Shown here one piece after another: positions 12,004 to 23,461 of a stretch of 64,000 nt of DNA. A program made the position numbers and the translations under genes. The notes under the pieces were generated by a model. It was not told the origin of the DNA and made no database searches. It saw nothing but the letters and a program-made list of their open reading frames with translations. The stretch is from Klebsormidium nitens. Its lineage: Eukaryota > Streptophyta > Klebsormidiophyceae > Klebsormidiales > Klebsormidiaceae. Numbering within the stretch: the first letter of the stretch is position 1; every line of letters starts with the position of its first letter. The stretch lies in contig DF237124.1 in assembly GCA_000708835.1 (NCBI GenBank), positions 62,001 to 126,000 of the forward strand, written 5' to 3'.

Positions 12004-13798
12004 ATGCCGCTGAATGTCCTCACTGGGCTTTTTAGGGGCATTGGCAGAGCTGTGCCTAAAACAGGAAGGAACCAGCTGACGGGCAAGTATGGAAACAAAA
12101 ACTATTACAAGGGAAAGGGCGCAAAGTCCATGGGGACGCATACTAGGAAAGGTGAGCTTCTTTTCGATTGCCGAAACAACTGGTGTTGGGGTGTGGGATG
12201 ATTTAGTGGTGAAACCAAGCACCACTTTCATAAATCCCTTCAATCATCAGAAGCGTTTGCTCCCTGAATCCTTTCAACGTCAGTTTGTTGGTTAGAGCAA
12301 TGTGTACTCTGGAAAGCTTAGACCACCTCCAAGTTGGACTTTTCATGGTGCTGGGACTTTTTAAGAGTCAGACAGATCTTCTCAAGCAGTAAAGACACTC
12401 TCTACCGACGCCCAGAACTGGCGCGCGAGTTGTGAGCTTGGCTGATTGACCGAAAGAGGGTACACAAAGGGGTTCACACTGTTGAGGATTAAGGAGACCA
12501 AATGGGCCACTTGAGTAAATACCCACTACCACCACCCAACATTACACTGAGGTTTGTTGACCGGTGTAAACAAGGACAAGGTCTCTTACTCGATGTGCGC
12601 AAGCAACATAAAACATGCCACCAAATCTCAGCGGGACCTTTAGTCCAGCTTGAGGGGCACTAAGAAGTTCTGGCCGCACTAACTTAACATAGTCAAATGG
12701 GCTATATTCCTTTTCTTTTCTTGCTGGTCGCTGGTGTCCCTGCCCCTCTCCTTACTTAGTCTTGTCTTGGGGCAGGATCCGGACCAGGCTATCAGTGACC
12801 GCCCGCCAGTATTTGGGGTGTCCGTTATGATCAGCGTTTGCCAAGCTTTCTTCGGTCGAGCATGGCGATCAGCAAGCAGTACATCAGAAGCACACTCACT
12901 GAAGCCGTTCTATGGCAACTGCGTCGCTCGTTTGCTGACAAGCCTGAGAGCCCGTCGACTTGCCCACCTTCTCCTTCCCTGAACTCCGTAAAAGTTTCGA
13001 CTTGCAACCTTTCTTCAAGCCTCCACATAAAGGGGATGCTGACGAGGAGTTCACTTCATTGATAAGCCGAGAGTGACCAAGATATTTTGGACGACTTGGG
13101 CGCCAGTCGTGGCATCACAAATATGCATCTGGTGGCAAGGTGTCCTCGACCATTGAAAGGAAGTTTGCCAAAATGGTTCCACGCGATCTGACCATTTCCA
13201 GACTCTTATCAATCTGACTGTCTGCTCTATTTCGTAAGATGGCTTTCCCACAGTTTCGTCGTACAGGAGGAGCGCCAGGCAAAAATGCCAGATCATTATC
13301 GCCGGGTGCTGAAAACTGGAAAAACGCAATCTCATGAGGTCGTGTTCGAGTTGCAGGTGGCTATGTCATCCAGAATTGGAAAGTTCCAGAATATGTTGTC
13401 CCTGATCTTACAGATTTCGAGGTGAGCGTTCATTGACTGGGTTCGGGTGGTATTCATAATCAAAGGCTCACTGCTCCAGTCAGAATCTGTTGTTTGTCTT
13501 GGATCTGGAGGGAAGTGTGTAAACCTTTTAGATATATGCGGTCCTGTGCTTACATAGATGTCTTTCAAAGCTGGTCGACCCGCTTCTTGTCAACTTTTTA
13601 CATGCTTTTTGGAACCGCCTACCTTCAGAGTTTCGTCATCTATAAGAGCTGTCACAGAAATTTACCCCGGTACCATTAGTCATCAACGCTCTGCTAACAT
13701 GAATTCGGCTTTTCTTGCAGCTAAAGCCTTACGTCTCACATGACACACCAAAATTAGAAGTTTCTAGCGGACAGGGCTCGAAAGATCCACAAACTTGA
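12004..13798 (+). CDS. Mitochondrial ribosomal protein mL41 (MRPL27/L41 family)
   Basis: Three exons: 12004-12151, 13357-13421, 13721-13798; 291 nt, 96 residues, in frame. The product starts MPLNVLTGLFRGIGRAV and carries NYYKGKGAKSMGTHTRKGGY, then IQNWKVPEYVVPDLTDFELKPYVS, the signature of the plant mitochondrial L27-like protein now called mL41. Length matches the family (plant members are about 90-100 residues). It is a component of the large subunit of the mitoribosome. The first intron is 1.2 kb, long for this window. The Arg/Lys-rich N-terminus serves as a mitochondrial targeting region in this family, with no separate long presequence. The ATG at 12004 is the first in frame. Confidence 0.93.
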
Positions 13799-14259
13799 TT
13801 TAAGTTGACTGATTATCGTGTGCCATAGATCCTGTTGGTCGAGCTTCATAAACAAATACACTTAAGAGTTTCAGTCGTATCCAATAGGAATGATAAGACG
13901 ACTTAAATTCTAGCACCGAGCTAATCTTCGACCAGTGGTCCTACCGCAAGGTGGCATAACCGTCTGCAACAAAGTGCAAATAAGCCGATTTGATCGTCAA
14001 CTTGGTTATATAGTATACCTGCATGGCATTCCGTCCGCGTCATGTTGATTAAATGCATGTCGATCATACCGTCATCCTACACATGTGCCGCCATGCAGTG
14101 CCTAGCACATGATGCACTTGCTCAAGCCTAGCAGACCTGGATTTAAGACATGCATGGGCGATCTGTGCTCGGTCACACTAAGCATGCAAGCTCTCCGGCG
14201 ATGCAGCAAATCACGTTTAGGCAGGGCCGTGGGCCGGCCAGCGTGCGGCGTGTGTTCAA
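13799..14259. other. Convergent 3' flanks, no gene seen
   Basis: Between the stop of mL41 (plus strand) and the last in-frame stop of the minus-strand lipoate-ligase-like gene. No exon or RNA gene is recognisable. It should hold the 3' ends of both transcripts. Confidence 0.5.
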
Positions 14260-16886
14260 TCAGCATATAGGCATGATTGACGTGGACAATCTCAACTTTG
14301 AATGGAAACGGTTACAGGACTTACGAAAATGCTGCCTGACGGTCTTTGGACAGGCGGCTTGCCTAAAGATCATCACTCGTGAAATTCTTCGACCAGGAGG
14401 ATTCAAACCACATGTAGGCACATGCGACGACGATTGAACATTGAGGAACGTGACCAGACGGGACAAGTAAGTTCGAATGATCGACGTTGCAGAACCAATG
14501 TCGATCGTGTCAGACGCCCTGTTCGGAGATTCCCCATTGTCCAACTCGTCATGCAAAAGCAACCGGGTGCTCTTAAAATGCTTTCGACTCAACGCTTTGC
14601 TAGCCTCTTCCAAGCTGACGTCAGCCAGATTGAAGAAACCCTTTGCATACTTATGAACCTGTTCACCGAACTTCCCCTTGGTCTCGAAATGCTCCCTCAA
14701 CTTGCAGAGAAAGTCGCCATGTGCTCGACCCTGCAAAGCTCGAGAAGTAAACGCAATCAGCGAGTTGCAAGAAGTCTTTCGTCAAACCATCCGGAGCTTT
14801 TTTGCAAGGAACAAGCTGCTCTGCGGCTCTTGAGACGACAGTTGGAGATACTTTCTTGGAAACTCCTGACCACGTCCAGAAGTAGCCTCAATTGCCTTCT
14901 TGGTTACTACTGACCATGTAAGTCACAATTAGTCCGTTATTCAAATGCCACACGCTCGCATTTTGTAGCAACTTTCACAAGAAGGATGGCTATCGCTTTC
15001 AGATTGCTCCCTCCGCAAGAGCGGTTGTCCTGATCCCCTCCCGGTAAAAGATTGACTGGTTAACATGTCAAATTCACTTCAGGACTCACAATCGGCACAG
15101 GTTCCGAACCACTTGCAATGAATCCTCCTTCAACACTAACTTCGACCACTACGTGGTCTAAAACAGCTGAGTGATCAACGACGCGGAAGCAGACGAGGCC
15201 CTCCCGCGACAACGATTCAAAGCGATCCGATCCTAGATATCTTTGTTATCCTTTTCGCCAGGAACGCTCTCACGTTCGCTGTCTCCCATAGGGCATCAAT
15301 CCAGGTCCTGAAAGATGACGCAAAACATGGATCCAGAATGCAGCCTTGCCTCGATGAGCTTTCAGCTTTCCAACGTTTCCTCTCGCCGTCCTTCAACGCC
15401 AAACAGATTGCCCCGACGACTACTATAAGAGATAGAGTAGGGCTGCTCACCTTTCGGTAGTCTGGTGCCCGATCCGGATGTCGTAACAGGTCCATGTTTT
15501 GGTCCTGGTAGTCCCACAGGAACGACGTGTGGTGGAGCCACCGCAGCTTGGTGATGGACTGAGCGTTGCCCCCAAACTTCCGGTTCCCAAAAACGAAGTC
15601 TGGAGGACGGCCACAAGCACAAGACAGTTTGAAAGCGTGTCTCTGTCTGAACTGAAAACAGGATCCCTGTCTTGTCCGAAACCAGGACACTGTTGATCGG
15701 ACATGCTTGGCTAAGATTATTCCAGGAACATAAATTGAAAGCGATTGCGTATCAGGAGATAGTAACCCGGCGCTACAGCCCAGGTGACCGGTGTCAAGAT
15801 GCGGTTGCCTGATCTTGGACCAAAAAAACCCCGGATGACGTACGAAATAGGTCAGGCAGCATGCTTTGGTTAGCTGTTTGATAAAAGTTAAAAAATTCCT
15901 AGCTCACACGAAACTTCAAGCGAGGGGGTCTTGGCACAAATTGTAGAGCGCCAGACAGAACCATATCTTTTGGGACAAGCCTTTGATACAATGAAGCCTT
16001 CAACATCAATGCTCTTTTATTGAGAAGCCCACAAAGGCATCACGCTCCACCCCTTGACTCACCATTCTCCCTCAATCGAAACGCCTCTGCGCCAGGCTTC
16101 GCAAACACATGCTGGTAGAAGGCCTCCATGAAAGCCATGATGTCCCGGGGGTACGGGCGGACATCCGGCATGTCATCCTGCTTCATGAGCAGTGTTGCAA
16201 AGAGGGTGTCCTTGTCCACCACCACAGTGCCCCCGCCGGTGAAGCGCTTGATGACGGGGATACCGACCTTCCGGACCAGGGGGATGTTCAGCAGAGTGGG
16301 GGGCTTCCTGCAATGGGGGAGAAGGAAGGTAAGGTTGCTAACAGAAAAGAGATTGCCAGATGTGCCAGTGCTTGACATAGAAGCTGATAAGGTGACCACG
16401 TGTAGATGTACTTGTTGAGGGACAGCTTGAAGCTGGCGACTGAGCTTGATGAAGCGTCAACTCAAGCAACCTTGTCCAGATGGAAGTAGATGTGCCTAAA
16501 TGCGTTTGCTACTGGGCCAGATCTGTTGCACCACTATCTTTCGGGCCAGTGAGTCCCATTGGAAAGTTTGATGTCTCACTAGCTCAATGCCGATGATCTC
16601 AAAGGACAGTGCCTCCAAGTTTGCCCGGTTGCCAAGCTTCAACGAAGTCACCCCTTTCAAAAATCAGCTTCCAAGAATCTTATCATTCTTACCACCACTG
16701 AGATCAGAGCTGCTTCAGAGCTCACCCTGAGATTCCCATCACAATCGCTGGCTTCTCGGTTCCCTCATTGAGCAACAGCCAGTTCCGGTCATCTGTGCGC
16801 AGCAGCGCTTCTTCCAGCTGCAGCATCCTGAAAATTGAGTACCCCCTCAGCCGCACAACATTGACCAGTGGCCGCACCTCCGCCAT
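14260..16886 (-). CDS. Lipoate-protein ligase A-like (BPL/LplA/LipB fold)
   Basis: Four exons: 16886-16726, 16307-16063, 15599-15451, 14730-14260; 1026 nt, 341 residues. Exon 1 begins MAEVRPLVNVVRLRGYSIFR and has LQLEEALLR and NWLLLNEG. Exon 2 has KRFTGGGTVVVDKDTLF, the family's RxxGGG motif. Exon 3 has FVFGNRKFGGNAQSITK, with the Lys expected at the catalytic site, then RWLHHTSFLWDYQDQNM. Exon 4 starts GRAHGDFLCKLREHF. This is the eukaryotic lipoate-ligase-like family that transfers lipoyl or octanoyl groups to proteins, probably in an organelle; no clear targeting peptide is visible. Homology predicts an end near LLLHDELDNGE (about 14560), yet the frame stays open about 100 codons more without conserved features, so the 3' end may involve another intron. 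The junctions of exons 1-4 are well supported. Confidence 0.85.
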
Positions 16887-17251
16887 TGTGAGAGCAGCCG
16901 TTTCAGAGATAGCAGACTCGTAGCTGCCCCCCTCATTCAACTGAACTAAGAAAAGCTGACACTTCACTGTCAGCTACAAAGCACAGGCCAGCAGAACAGG
17001 TGGCATTGATCGCCTCTCAATTAGCTGTGGCCTTGCTAGGATCCCTGGAATCAGAAGCATTCAGTGAGACGAGTGAGGAAGCAGCAATTGAGATTGAAAG
17101 GAAGAAAAGGGCGCCACTGCACTAGCTGGTCTTTCAGGAACAAAAAGGGAGGAGGTATTACTACTTTCAGAGAAGCTAGTGAACAAAAGAATGAACGCGG
17201 TTGGGTATGCCGATGCTACTCGACATGATCGGGTGCCTGGGGGACTGATGA
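16887..17251. promoter_or_regulatory. Upstream region of the lipoate-ligase-like gene
   Basis: About 365 bp between the ATG at 16886 and the tRNA-Gln gene, probably promoter and 5' UTR of the minus-strand ligase gene. A GTG-initiated extension of the ligase frame to 16967 exists, but ATG at 16886 is preferred because the homologous protein begins close to it. Nothing else is recognisable. Confidence 0.4.
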
Positions 17252-17322
17252 GGTCCCACCGAGAATTGAACTCGGGCATTTGGATTCAGAGTCCAACATC
17301 ATAACCGCTAGATCATGGGACC
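17252..17322 (-). tRNA. tRNA-Gln (anticodon CUG)
   Basis: Read on the minus strand, the 71-nt sequence folds as a cloverleaf. The acceptor stem is GGTCCCA with TGGGACC (7 bp). The D arm is ATC..GAT. The anticodon arm is TTGGA-CTCTGAA-TCCAA with anticodon CTG. The T arm is CCGAG-TTCAATT-CTCGG. The internal promoters are recognisable (A box around TGATCTAGCGGTTA, B box GAGTTCAATTC). It closely resembles plant nuclear tRNA-Gln. There is no intron. The flank just 3' of the gene (below 17252) lacks an immediate run of four T residues, the usual Pol III terminator; the first is some tens of bases away. Confidence 0.9.
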
Positions 17323-18467
17323 GCGACGTAGCCAGATGCGCCTTCTAAATAACTAAAGCAAATAACTACTCAAGTGGCTCTGAACGAGAACCGTCGATAA
17401 GCGGACTGCTCCAGTCTTGGAAGGTCTCTGAGGTGCGAAGTTGCTGCCCAGTCTCGATCTGAACCGTCCCTGAGCCTGAGGGGACTCGGTCGATGACACG
17501 TGGATCCGGTCGACCACATGGACACATGGCCAGCATAAGTAGACTAGGACCATGTTCTGGGCCGCCGCCGGGCGTCGTGTACCAGAACACATGTGCAAGG
17601 GCGTCCGGAACTCCGAAAATTGGCCCTCGCTGGGGGGGGCTGGAGGCTGGTGGGGGCAACATCTAGGGGCAATTTTACCCCTAGGTAAAATCGGGCATTC
17701 GAAGGAGCGGGGAGGGCTGGAGGCCGGTTTTATTTTCGGAGTTCCGGACGCCCCTGCAGACATGTTTTGACCCCGTTTTGACACGATGCCCAGGCCCGTG
17801 ACCGCGGACTGGGTATGATAGTGAGGGGTCGCAACCACCATGCCATTTGTCTCATGTGCCAGGTACAGCGGCTGCTCTACAGTTCCCTTTTTAATGCCAT
17901 GGCAACTGAAGCCCGCTTCGTACAATCCGAAGCACACTACTAAAATGTGTTCAACGTCAAACGTTAGTACAGCAACCCCTCTAATAAAGTTTGCATGAAA
18001 TCATCAATATGGTGGCAGCCAATCCATTGGTTTCGCCGCTAGCGGTGGCTTTGAGAGTCGTTATAGCGCACCTTACGCATGACCGTGAGTTGCAACAACA
18101 AGATTGCGAGGTACTACTGTCAAAACGTACGTGCAGCCTTTGAATACCAATGTATGGTGATTATTGCACTCGGCTTCAGCAAAAGGGTATCAGCAACTGT
18201 AAGCGGGCATGTTCTTCAATAGAGTAAATCTCCGAAATCCTGAAGACGTCAAAGCTGGCTTGACGAGATTCCATCATCAGCTTATATTGCAGCACCTATG
18301 TAACCTGTACACAGACCTTCTATTTACAAAAATGTGATACACAGACATACCATATCTTCCCGATGATACCCCCCTTCGCATCAGACCTGTCACTGCGGGC
18401 TACCATGACCAGCGCTACTCTCACTGCGCTATCTAGTCATTCTTATCGTGCCTTGCACCGTGGACCG
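17323..18467. other. Intergenic with a foldback element
   Basis: From the tRNA-Gln gene to the stop of the sugar transporter. It contains a 177-bp element with long terminal inverted repeats (17589-17765). Open frames here, including one of 194 codons on the minus strand (17353-17937), overlap the foldback and show no known domain, so I treat them as chance frames. Confidence 0.5.
17589..17765. mobile_element. Foldback / MITE-like element with 22-nt perfect inverted repeats
   Basis: The 22 bases at 17599-17620 (starting GGGCGTCCGGAACTCC) are exactly reverse-complementary to 17732-17753. With a small indel the repeat extends outwards to ACATGT at both ends, giving terminal inverted repeats of about 32 bp. 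Inside is a second hairpin at 17663-17684 with CTAGGGG and CCCCTAG arms. No coding capacity. The size and structure suit a non-autonomous DNA transposon relic, or a transcript that folds into a long hairpin. No clear target-site duplication could be assigned. Confidence 0.6.
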
Positions 18468-21400
18468 TTAACTTCGCGTCAAACGTTCGAAGTCCCGCGG
18501 GTGACAGTCTTGATGCGCGGTTTGCAACCCGTCACCTGAGCCGCTTGTCTCGACTCCTCTCCCGATCGGCTGCCCGGCCATCTTTCGACCAATCTCCTCT
18601 AGCGTGTAGCCCTTCGTCTCGGGCATCAAGAAGAAGACGAAGAACCATGCGATGGCGCACAGTCCCGCGAACATGGTAAACGTCCAGGGCAGGCCGATGG
18701 ACACCCGCAAGATTGGAAAGGCCTGCGGCAATGGATGACGAGTCTGAGACTGGCGCTCAAAAGCAAAGTTTTGCCCGGAAGTGCAGCGACCAGATAAGGT
18801 CGAGTTGACAGCAAGGATGCTGATGGCCCATTTGGACAAGATTGCTGAGACAGTTTGTGAACAGAGTAGCTGTCTTTTCTACTTGCAAACACATTCGCCA
18901 GCGACCACTTTCAGATGTAAGGTAAGCCGAAGCGAGTCACGGTCGAAAGCTAGCGAGCTTCTCCCTGGACGCTTATGACTTTCTCGGATCGTTCTCGGAC
19001 CACATTTCCTCAGTCAGGCAACAAGTCCAGGGGTCTCGTCAACGGCCTAATCCGCACTACCAGGCATGCAATCCAGGGGATTGCCTAGCGCGCACTAAAT
19101 CGCGCTCACTCTGTCAACACCCGTCGCAACCAAGCAAAACTTTCTGCTGATCGCACGCTCGCCAGAAGTACAAAGAACAGACACGTGGACGACTGAGAAC
19201 CCCGCCCTCACCTCGGTCATGATGATGTTGGACACCCAGTGCATCGAGAAGCAGAGGCTCTGCCCTACGCCACGTGTCTTCATGGGGAAGATCTCGGAGA
19301 TGACCACCGTAGGGACTGGGCCCAGGCCAGTGGCGAATGCGCACGCAAACAGCGATGTACTGCAGGGGTGGGTCTGAGAACGAGTCAGGCTTAGGTCGTA
19401 TAGGACCAACACTGAGTGACTCTACAGTGCTCATGAAAGTTCTACATGGGAATGACAAGCTTCTGAGACCGACTCGGATGCAAGTAGCGAGCTATTTCGA
19501 GGCGGCAAATCTTGGACATCACGAGGCAGCAGAATTGTAGTAAGAACATCTGAAAGAAAGTGACCACGTCTTCAAACATACAGCGGCCCGAAAGGCCGCT
19601 CTTGCCAATAATCTGTTCCAACTTCTTACGTATCGCCCCCGCTTGATTCTCACCGTCCTTTGATCACCAGGCCAGAGGATACCGTCAGCACAAAGCAGAC
19701 GGATCGCCCTTACCTTGCGAGAGACAGCGCCGCGCGCAGCGGCCCTTTCTCGAGGTACGCCGACGTCAGCGCGAGCGTCAGCAGCGACGCGATGTTCACG
19801 GGGATGCTGGAAAGGAGCATGACGCGGCGGCCGGCGGTGTCCATGAAGCGGAACGCGAGCAGAATGGCCGGAAGCTTCATGGAGAAGGAGCACGCGGTCG
19901 CGAGGATCGCGGCGGGCTTGAGGCCGATGTGAAAAGGCCCCCCCGCGAAGAGGGACGCGATGCCGGACTCGCGCAGGACGACGGGGGTGTAGTACAGGAC
20001 AACGCTGATGCCCGACAGCTGCGGGGGGAAGGGAAGCAGTATTTCAGGAGTCGGCTTTCGTACTACAATGAAGACGATATGCGACCCAATTTTTGGAACA
20101 ATGGCCTTACATGACCACCCCCTGATCCCGTTCCAGGTATTTTGCGAGGTCCGTGATCTCGTTCCACGTATTGATCTGTTAATAGCAGGACGTTTAGGAG
20201 ATTGATACAAAGCCAGGCGAAGACAAGAGCATCCAGCAGCAGAAGCAAATGACCATCGTACAAGCGGCTGCCACAAACCAGTCTGCTCGCCGAAACCACA
20301 AAACAATGTTATGCGGATGGGGGCTGCATGCTCCAGTGAGTTGAGAACAAACACAAACGCGTCGCATGCGAAGAAGGGGCGACTTATGAAAAGGTAACAT
20401 CATCGAGGAGAAAGCCAACGAAAGAGCAATGGCTCCCGAAAGCAACCGCACGACACAGAGACGGAAAGCCGAGAAATCAGAACGCAATCAAAACGAGCTC
20501 CTGTCGGAAAGGGCAAGTGTTGGAAACTCAACGAAATTTTCCAGCAGAACCGAGGACTGTCACGACCACGAGAAACAACAAACGAAGAGGTGTCGATCGT
20601 TCTTCCCGACTGCGTTGTTGTGACGTCACATCTACAACCTACCTCCCCGCAACACGGGGGCTGGACTGATTGACCAAACTCACCTCTTGCAGCAGCTTCA
20701 GCCCCATGCCCAGCCCCAGGGCCCGCCAGCTGGCCCACAGCGTGTCGCCCCCGCTCGGTGTCACCATTCCTTCCTCGCCAACTTCTTTGGAGCCGACCGC
20801 TGCCGCCCCGCTGTCGATCTCGTCCTTTTCTCCTTTCCCTTCCTCGTCGACGCCTTCCAATGCCCCCGGGTTTTGGCTCGAGTACCCTCCTGGAGCGTTG
20901 GTCCCACCTTCCCTTGGAATTGGTTCATCGCCCCCTCGAGCTGCGAGCCCGTTTCCAATCCCCTGATTCGCAGATTGCACCCCTTGTGTCTGGTCCGGCC
21001 CTCCTGACTGCGCTGATCCAGTGTGCGCACTCCCTGTGCGCACCTGAGCGCTCGACAGGGCCTCGCCGTTTGACACTGAAACCCCAGAGCCGCCCAGCGT
21101 GGTGACTGCGAGGCCAGGTTGTGCCAGGGGCATGTCGAGCTCCGGCCCCGGCAGGAGGCCCTCCTCCAAACCGCCTGACACCTTGCCGTGTTGGCAGTCG
21201 AGCACGATCAGCGCCAGCTCGTCTGAGAAGAGGAGAATGCACCTCGTTCGATATCCAACATGGACCAAATTCCACGCGTTTGGTAAGGAAGCAATCATCA
21301 AGTCAACAAGAACCAACATGGACTCGGCTTTTATGCGTATAAAGAGGAAAGCAATCAGTAACTCAACATGAACCAACATGGACTCAGATTTATGCGTTTA

Positions 21401-23404
21401 AAGAGGAAGGCAATCAGTATATCAACAGAAATCAACATGGACTCGGATTTCATGCATGTAGAGAAAAGAGCAGATCCTTACGATGAACTAGCTTGCAAGG
21501 GCACTCCGCGGGTTTGTAACGCTCGTGGGTCACTCGAATCATGCTTCAATTCAGGGCAGGAACATTACGACCGGACTCGAGTCACTCCCTCCCTGTCATT
21601 CAACGACTCTTGATGACTGTGCAACTTCGACGTTGCCTTGTGACAATCTCACAACACCGTCGAGCATAAAGCAAGTTTGACTACCCGACACAAACAAATA
21701 CCACAGGTACGCAAACTTCGCCAACCATCCCCTCACCAGAGATGTCTGCATCGTCGCCCCGCAGCATGCGCAGCGCCCGCGCGGCCTCGTCCTTCCTGCC
21801 CGCTTTCACGAGCCACCGGGGGGACTCGGGCGGGAAATTGATGAGCACCAAAAAGATGGCGGCAGGGACGCAGCTGAGCCCGAGCATGAGGCGCCACAGG
21901 GGGGCCGAGGAGATGCCCACGAAGAAGTCGGCGAAGTACGAGAGGATGATACCAATGGTCACCGCCAGCTGGAAGGGGGGTTTGAAAGGGAAAGTCAGGG
22001 AACGATCAACTTGCTAATCGAAACTGGAACAGGGGGGAACAGGGGACTGACGACCTTTCAGAATCTGGTGGTGATGACGGTGCTGTCATAGGGGATGCTG
22101 TGAGGAAGTCTGAGCTGAGAAGTCCAATGTTAAGCCAGCAGTTTTGAGACAAATTTTATAATGCCCACTATTCATGGTGGATTCGTTCTGGATCCTTCGT
22201 CTTGTTGATGACTCTTTCGTCAGGGGTTGTAGTCGAGCTACCTAAGACCACAAATTTTCGAGGCAGAGCTGATACAACATGACCTCCTCCTAGGAGTTAC
22301 AACTGGATTCGTCCCCAAGGATTGCAACCGATTTGACAGCAAGATGCCAAGCAAATGCGCCACAGAGCGAACGCAGCTCCTTTCTCCAACCTTGCAAGCT
22401 TGTGGACCACTTTGAAACTGGTCCTAGGGCAGAAATGAAGACCAATCAACAATGTTAAACTCTCAGCTCCGTTCCTAAAATTCCATTCTTGGATCTCACC
22501 TGCGGCATCGTGTTGAGACTGCCCCGGATGAGCGCCGGAGCGCACTCTGCTATGTACAGCGGAAGCACGGTGGATTGCAGCCCGATCGCAAGCCCCAGGA
22601 GCGCTCTGCCAGCAACTAAAACGGTGATACTTGGCGACCATCCAAGGAGCGCTCCGCACCCAAAGAAGATGTACCCCGCAATCACGAGCGTAGTTCTGCG
22701 TCCCAGAAAATCGGCGGTCGGGCCGGCCGCAAGGGTGCCGATGAGTGCGCCAATGAGGGATGACGACATCTGAAAAAGTGGTCCGGTGGGGCATCGAGAA
22801 CCGGGCTTTTGTGAAGGTAAACAAGGATGCCCAGGCTCTTGACAGAAGATTGGCCAATTGAAAAGGAGGAGAAAAGGCAGCGAACGAATCTGGACTTCAG
22901 ATTCGAAACGACACAGCTGCTTTCCTAAGAACCGGAGGCTTGACCATCCAGTCAGGTCCTAGAAAGTCCCTGCTTTGATGCACCGCAAAGCTCAACTTTA
23001 TAAGAAAACAACCAGAAATTCTTTTGAAAGACCAAACTTTCCAAGTTTCGAAAGCTTGAGCATTATCCACCCTCACATGCAAAGCAAAAATGCCACTTCA
23101 ATACAGGTGCTTCAAAAGCACGCCGTATCAACAAGATATCTGCATATGGGGAATTTGACCACCCTCAGTTCAACACGGCATTCATACATGTCTTCCAGAT
23201 TCATGTGCCAGCTTTCCGATAATCCAACGTCAGAGATGTGGAGCTCACCACCATGCCAATCACTTCCGGAAACTTTTCCAGCTGGAAATCCGCCACTATG
23301 TATAAGAGCGCCCCCCCGATGACCCCCATGTCATACCCCGCCAGCACCTGTGCGCCTGCCGCACACAGCACCACGTACCACACCCAGCCCTGCGCCCGGC
23401 CCAT
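18468..23404 (-). CDS. TST: Tonoplast sugar transporter (TST/MSSP-type, MFS)
   Basis: Seven exons: 23404-23249, 22769-22500, 21968-21737, 21222-20684, 20018-19714, 19359-19212, 18722-18468; 1905 nt, 634 residues, in frame. The N-half has GYDMGVIGGALLYI, FLGRR (about 73-77), LGLAIGLQSTVLPLYIAE and PPESPRWLVKAGR (about 188-200). A hydrophilic loop of about 175 residues (220-395), rich in Gly, Ser, Glu and Asp, follows TM6. The C-half has SGISVVLYYTPVVL, MDTAGRR, GLGPVPTVVISEIFP and MPETKGYTLEEI. The long central loop between TM6 and TM7 marks the tonoplast monosaccharide transporter group, which loads hexoses or sucrose into the vacuole by proton antiport. The loop is shorter than in angiosperm members (about 300 residues, from memory). 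A minisatellite lies in intron 3. Confidence 0.92.
21254..21470. repeat. 60-bp minisatellite in TST intron 3
   Basis: About four imperfect copies of a 59-60 bp unit. Each holds CAACATGGAC (near 21254, 21314, 21374 and 21433), followed in three of them by ATGCGT- or ATGCAT-like bases, an AGAGGAAAG-type purine block and GCAATCA. It lies wholly in the intron just upstream, in the transcribed direction, of the exon that encodes the cytosolic loop. Read on the transcribed strand the purine blocks become pyrimidine tracts close to the 3' splice site at 21223. Confidence 0.75.
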
Positions 23405-23452
23405 CACTCGCCGCTGCTAGTTGCGCGGCACACCACCAGTTATCAACCCTAA

Positions 23453-23461
23453 TTAGGGTTT
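23453..23461 (-). promoter_or_regulatory. Telo-box (AAACCCTAA) upstream of TST
   Basis: On the minus strand this reads AAACCCTAA, the plant telo-box, about 50 nt before the TST start codon. It sits in a short palindrome AACCCTAATTAGGGTT. In land plants telo-boxes are common near starts of growth-related and translation genes; a role here is only inferred. Confidence 0.35.

Noticed and set aside
11740-12243. A 167-codon minus-strand frame antisense to mL41 exon 1
   Set aside because: Composition is unremarkable, no domain, and the opposite strand holds a clear conserved exon.
14422-14913. A 163-codon plus-strand open frame
   Set aside because: It overlaps the last exon of the lipoate-ligase-like gene antisense and has no domain; the minus-strand GRAHGDFLCKLREHF block is conserved.
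17353-17937. A 194-codon minus-strand frame upstream of the tRNA gene
   Set aside because: It spans the foldback element, so its length is partly a by-product of the inverted repeat; no domain is visible.
20639-21379. A 246-codon minus-strand frame that might be a separate secreted or disordered protein
   Set aside because: Its central part is exon 4 of the TST gene (21222-20684), bounded by good splice sites in the right phase; the flanks are intron.
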